Below, one piece after another: positions 29,704 to 29,756 of a DNA stretch of 29,756 bases (position 1 is its first letter; each line of letters starts with the position of its first letter). The position numbers and the translations under genes are program-made. The notes beneath the pieces are model-generated. The model made no database searches. It was not told the origin of the DNA and worked only from the letters and a program-made list of their open reading frames with translations. Origin of the DNA: JAGOTP01 sp964600845 (GTDB lineage: Bacteria; Patescibacteriota; Patescibacteriia; 2-12-FULL-60-25); NCBI GenBank assembly GCA_964600845.1, contig CAZRJW010000013.1, forward strand, positions 1 to 29,756. The letters run 5' to 3'.

Positions 29704-29718
29704 TCCTTCTCCTAATAG

Positions 29719-29748
29719 GTAAAACCGACCCACGTGGGTCGGTTTTAC
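29719..29748. terminator. 30-nt perfect palindrome at the window end
   Basis: GTAAAACCGACCCAC and its exact inverse complement abut without a spacer; TTTT follows the GC core on both strands. It is probably the terminator of a gene beyond the window. Confidence 0.85.
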
Positions 29749-29756
29749 TATGGCGG

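Noticed and set aside
1..29756. Search for CRISPR arrays, transposases, integrases and phage genes
   Set aside because: No regularly spaced repeats and no such proteins were recognised on either strand.

Overview
The window looks like a chromosome segment of a Candidate Phyla Radiation (Patescibacteria) bacterium using the standard code (TAA, TAG and TGA all act as stops). The evidence is the combination of compact, short-leader genes with almost no Shine-Dalgarno sites, a TrmB-type regulator, a TRM11-like methyltransferase, a class II thymidine kinase, and three secreted proteins sharing one repeated surface domain. The exact lineage cannot be read from the sequence. I recognise no insertion sequence, phage module or CRISPR array.

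Layout. 1-1015: the 5' part of a 23S rRNA gene on the minus strand. It has its own promoter and a long structured leader, and no 16S gene lies upstream of it. 1028-2723: rlmH, whose product modifies 23S rRNA, is divergent from the 23S gene and is followed by a PP2C phosphatase. 2969-3942: a methyltransferase gene broken by frameshifts. 4025-4874: thymidine kinase and a convergent tRNA-Leu(UAG) sharing one terminator. 4943-9262: two tandem secreted Ig-repeat proteins. 9265-13435: a minus-strand group epmA, a 737-aa protein with an ADP-ribosyltransferase-like C-terminus, an 84-aa orphan, and efp. Elongation factor P and its lysine ligase therefore flank two uncharacterised genes. 13461-16008: a TrmB regulator divergent from a HAD phosphatase-yvcK pair. 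16154-18115: a DUF1761 membrane protein convergent with rpsF-ssb-rpsR. 18125-21003: a coiled-coil hypothetical divergent from a TRM11-like methyltransferase and a proline-rich small protein. 21054-24207: an Fe-S operon iscR-iscS-iscU(BFD)-nifU-fdx with a large hairpin between iscS and iscU. 24272-29748: a Nudix hydrolase, an HD hydrolase, a third surface protein, two GC-rich orphan genes with good Shine-Dalgarno sites, and a GIY-YIG protein.

How it fits together. Housekeeping translation functions (23S, RlmH, S6, S18, EF-P/EpmA, tRNA-Leu), Fe-S assembly and cell-surface proteins are interleaved in short units. Convergent units are closed by long hairpins that can terminate transcription from both sides. 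Many promoters place the -10 box 6-10 nt before the start codon, which implies leaderless or nearly leaderless mRNAs. The parts most worth a second look are the epmA/efp operon with its ART-like passenger, the 23S leader attenuator, the split NifU with a degenerate BFD domain and the hairpin upstream of it, and the family of three surface proteins.
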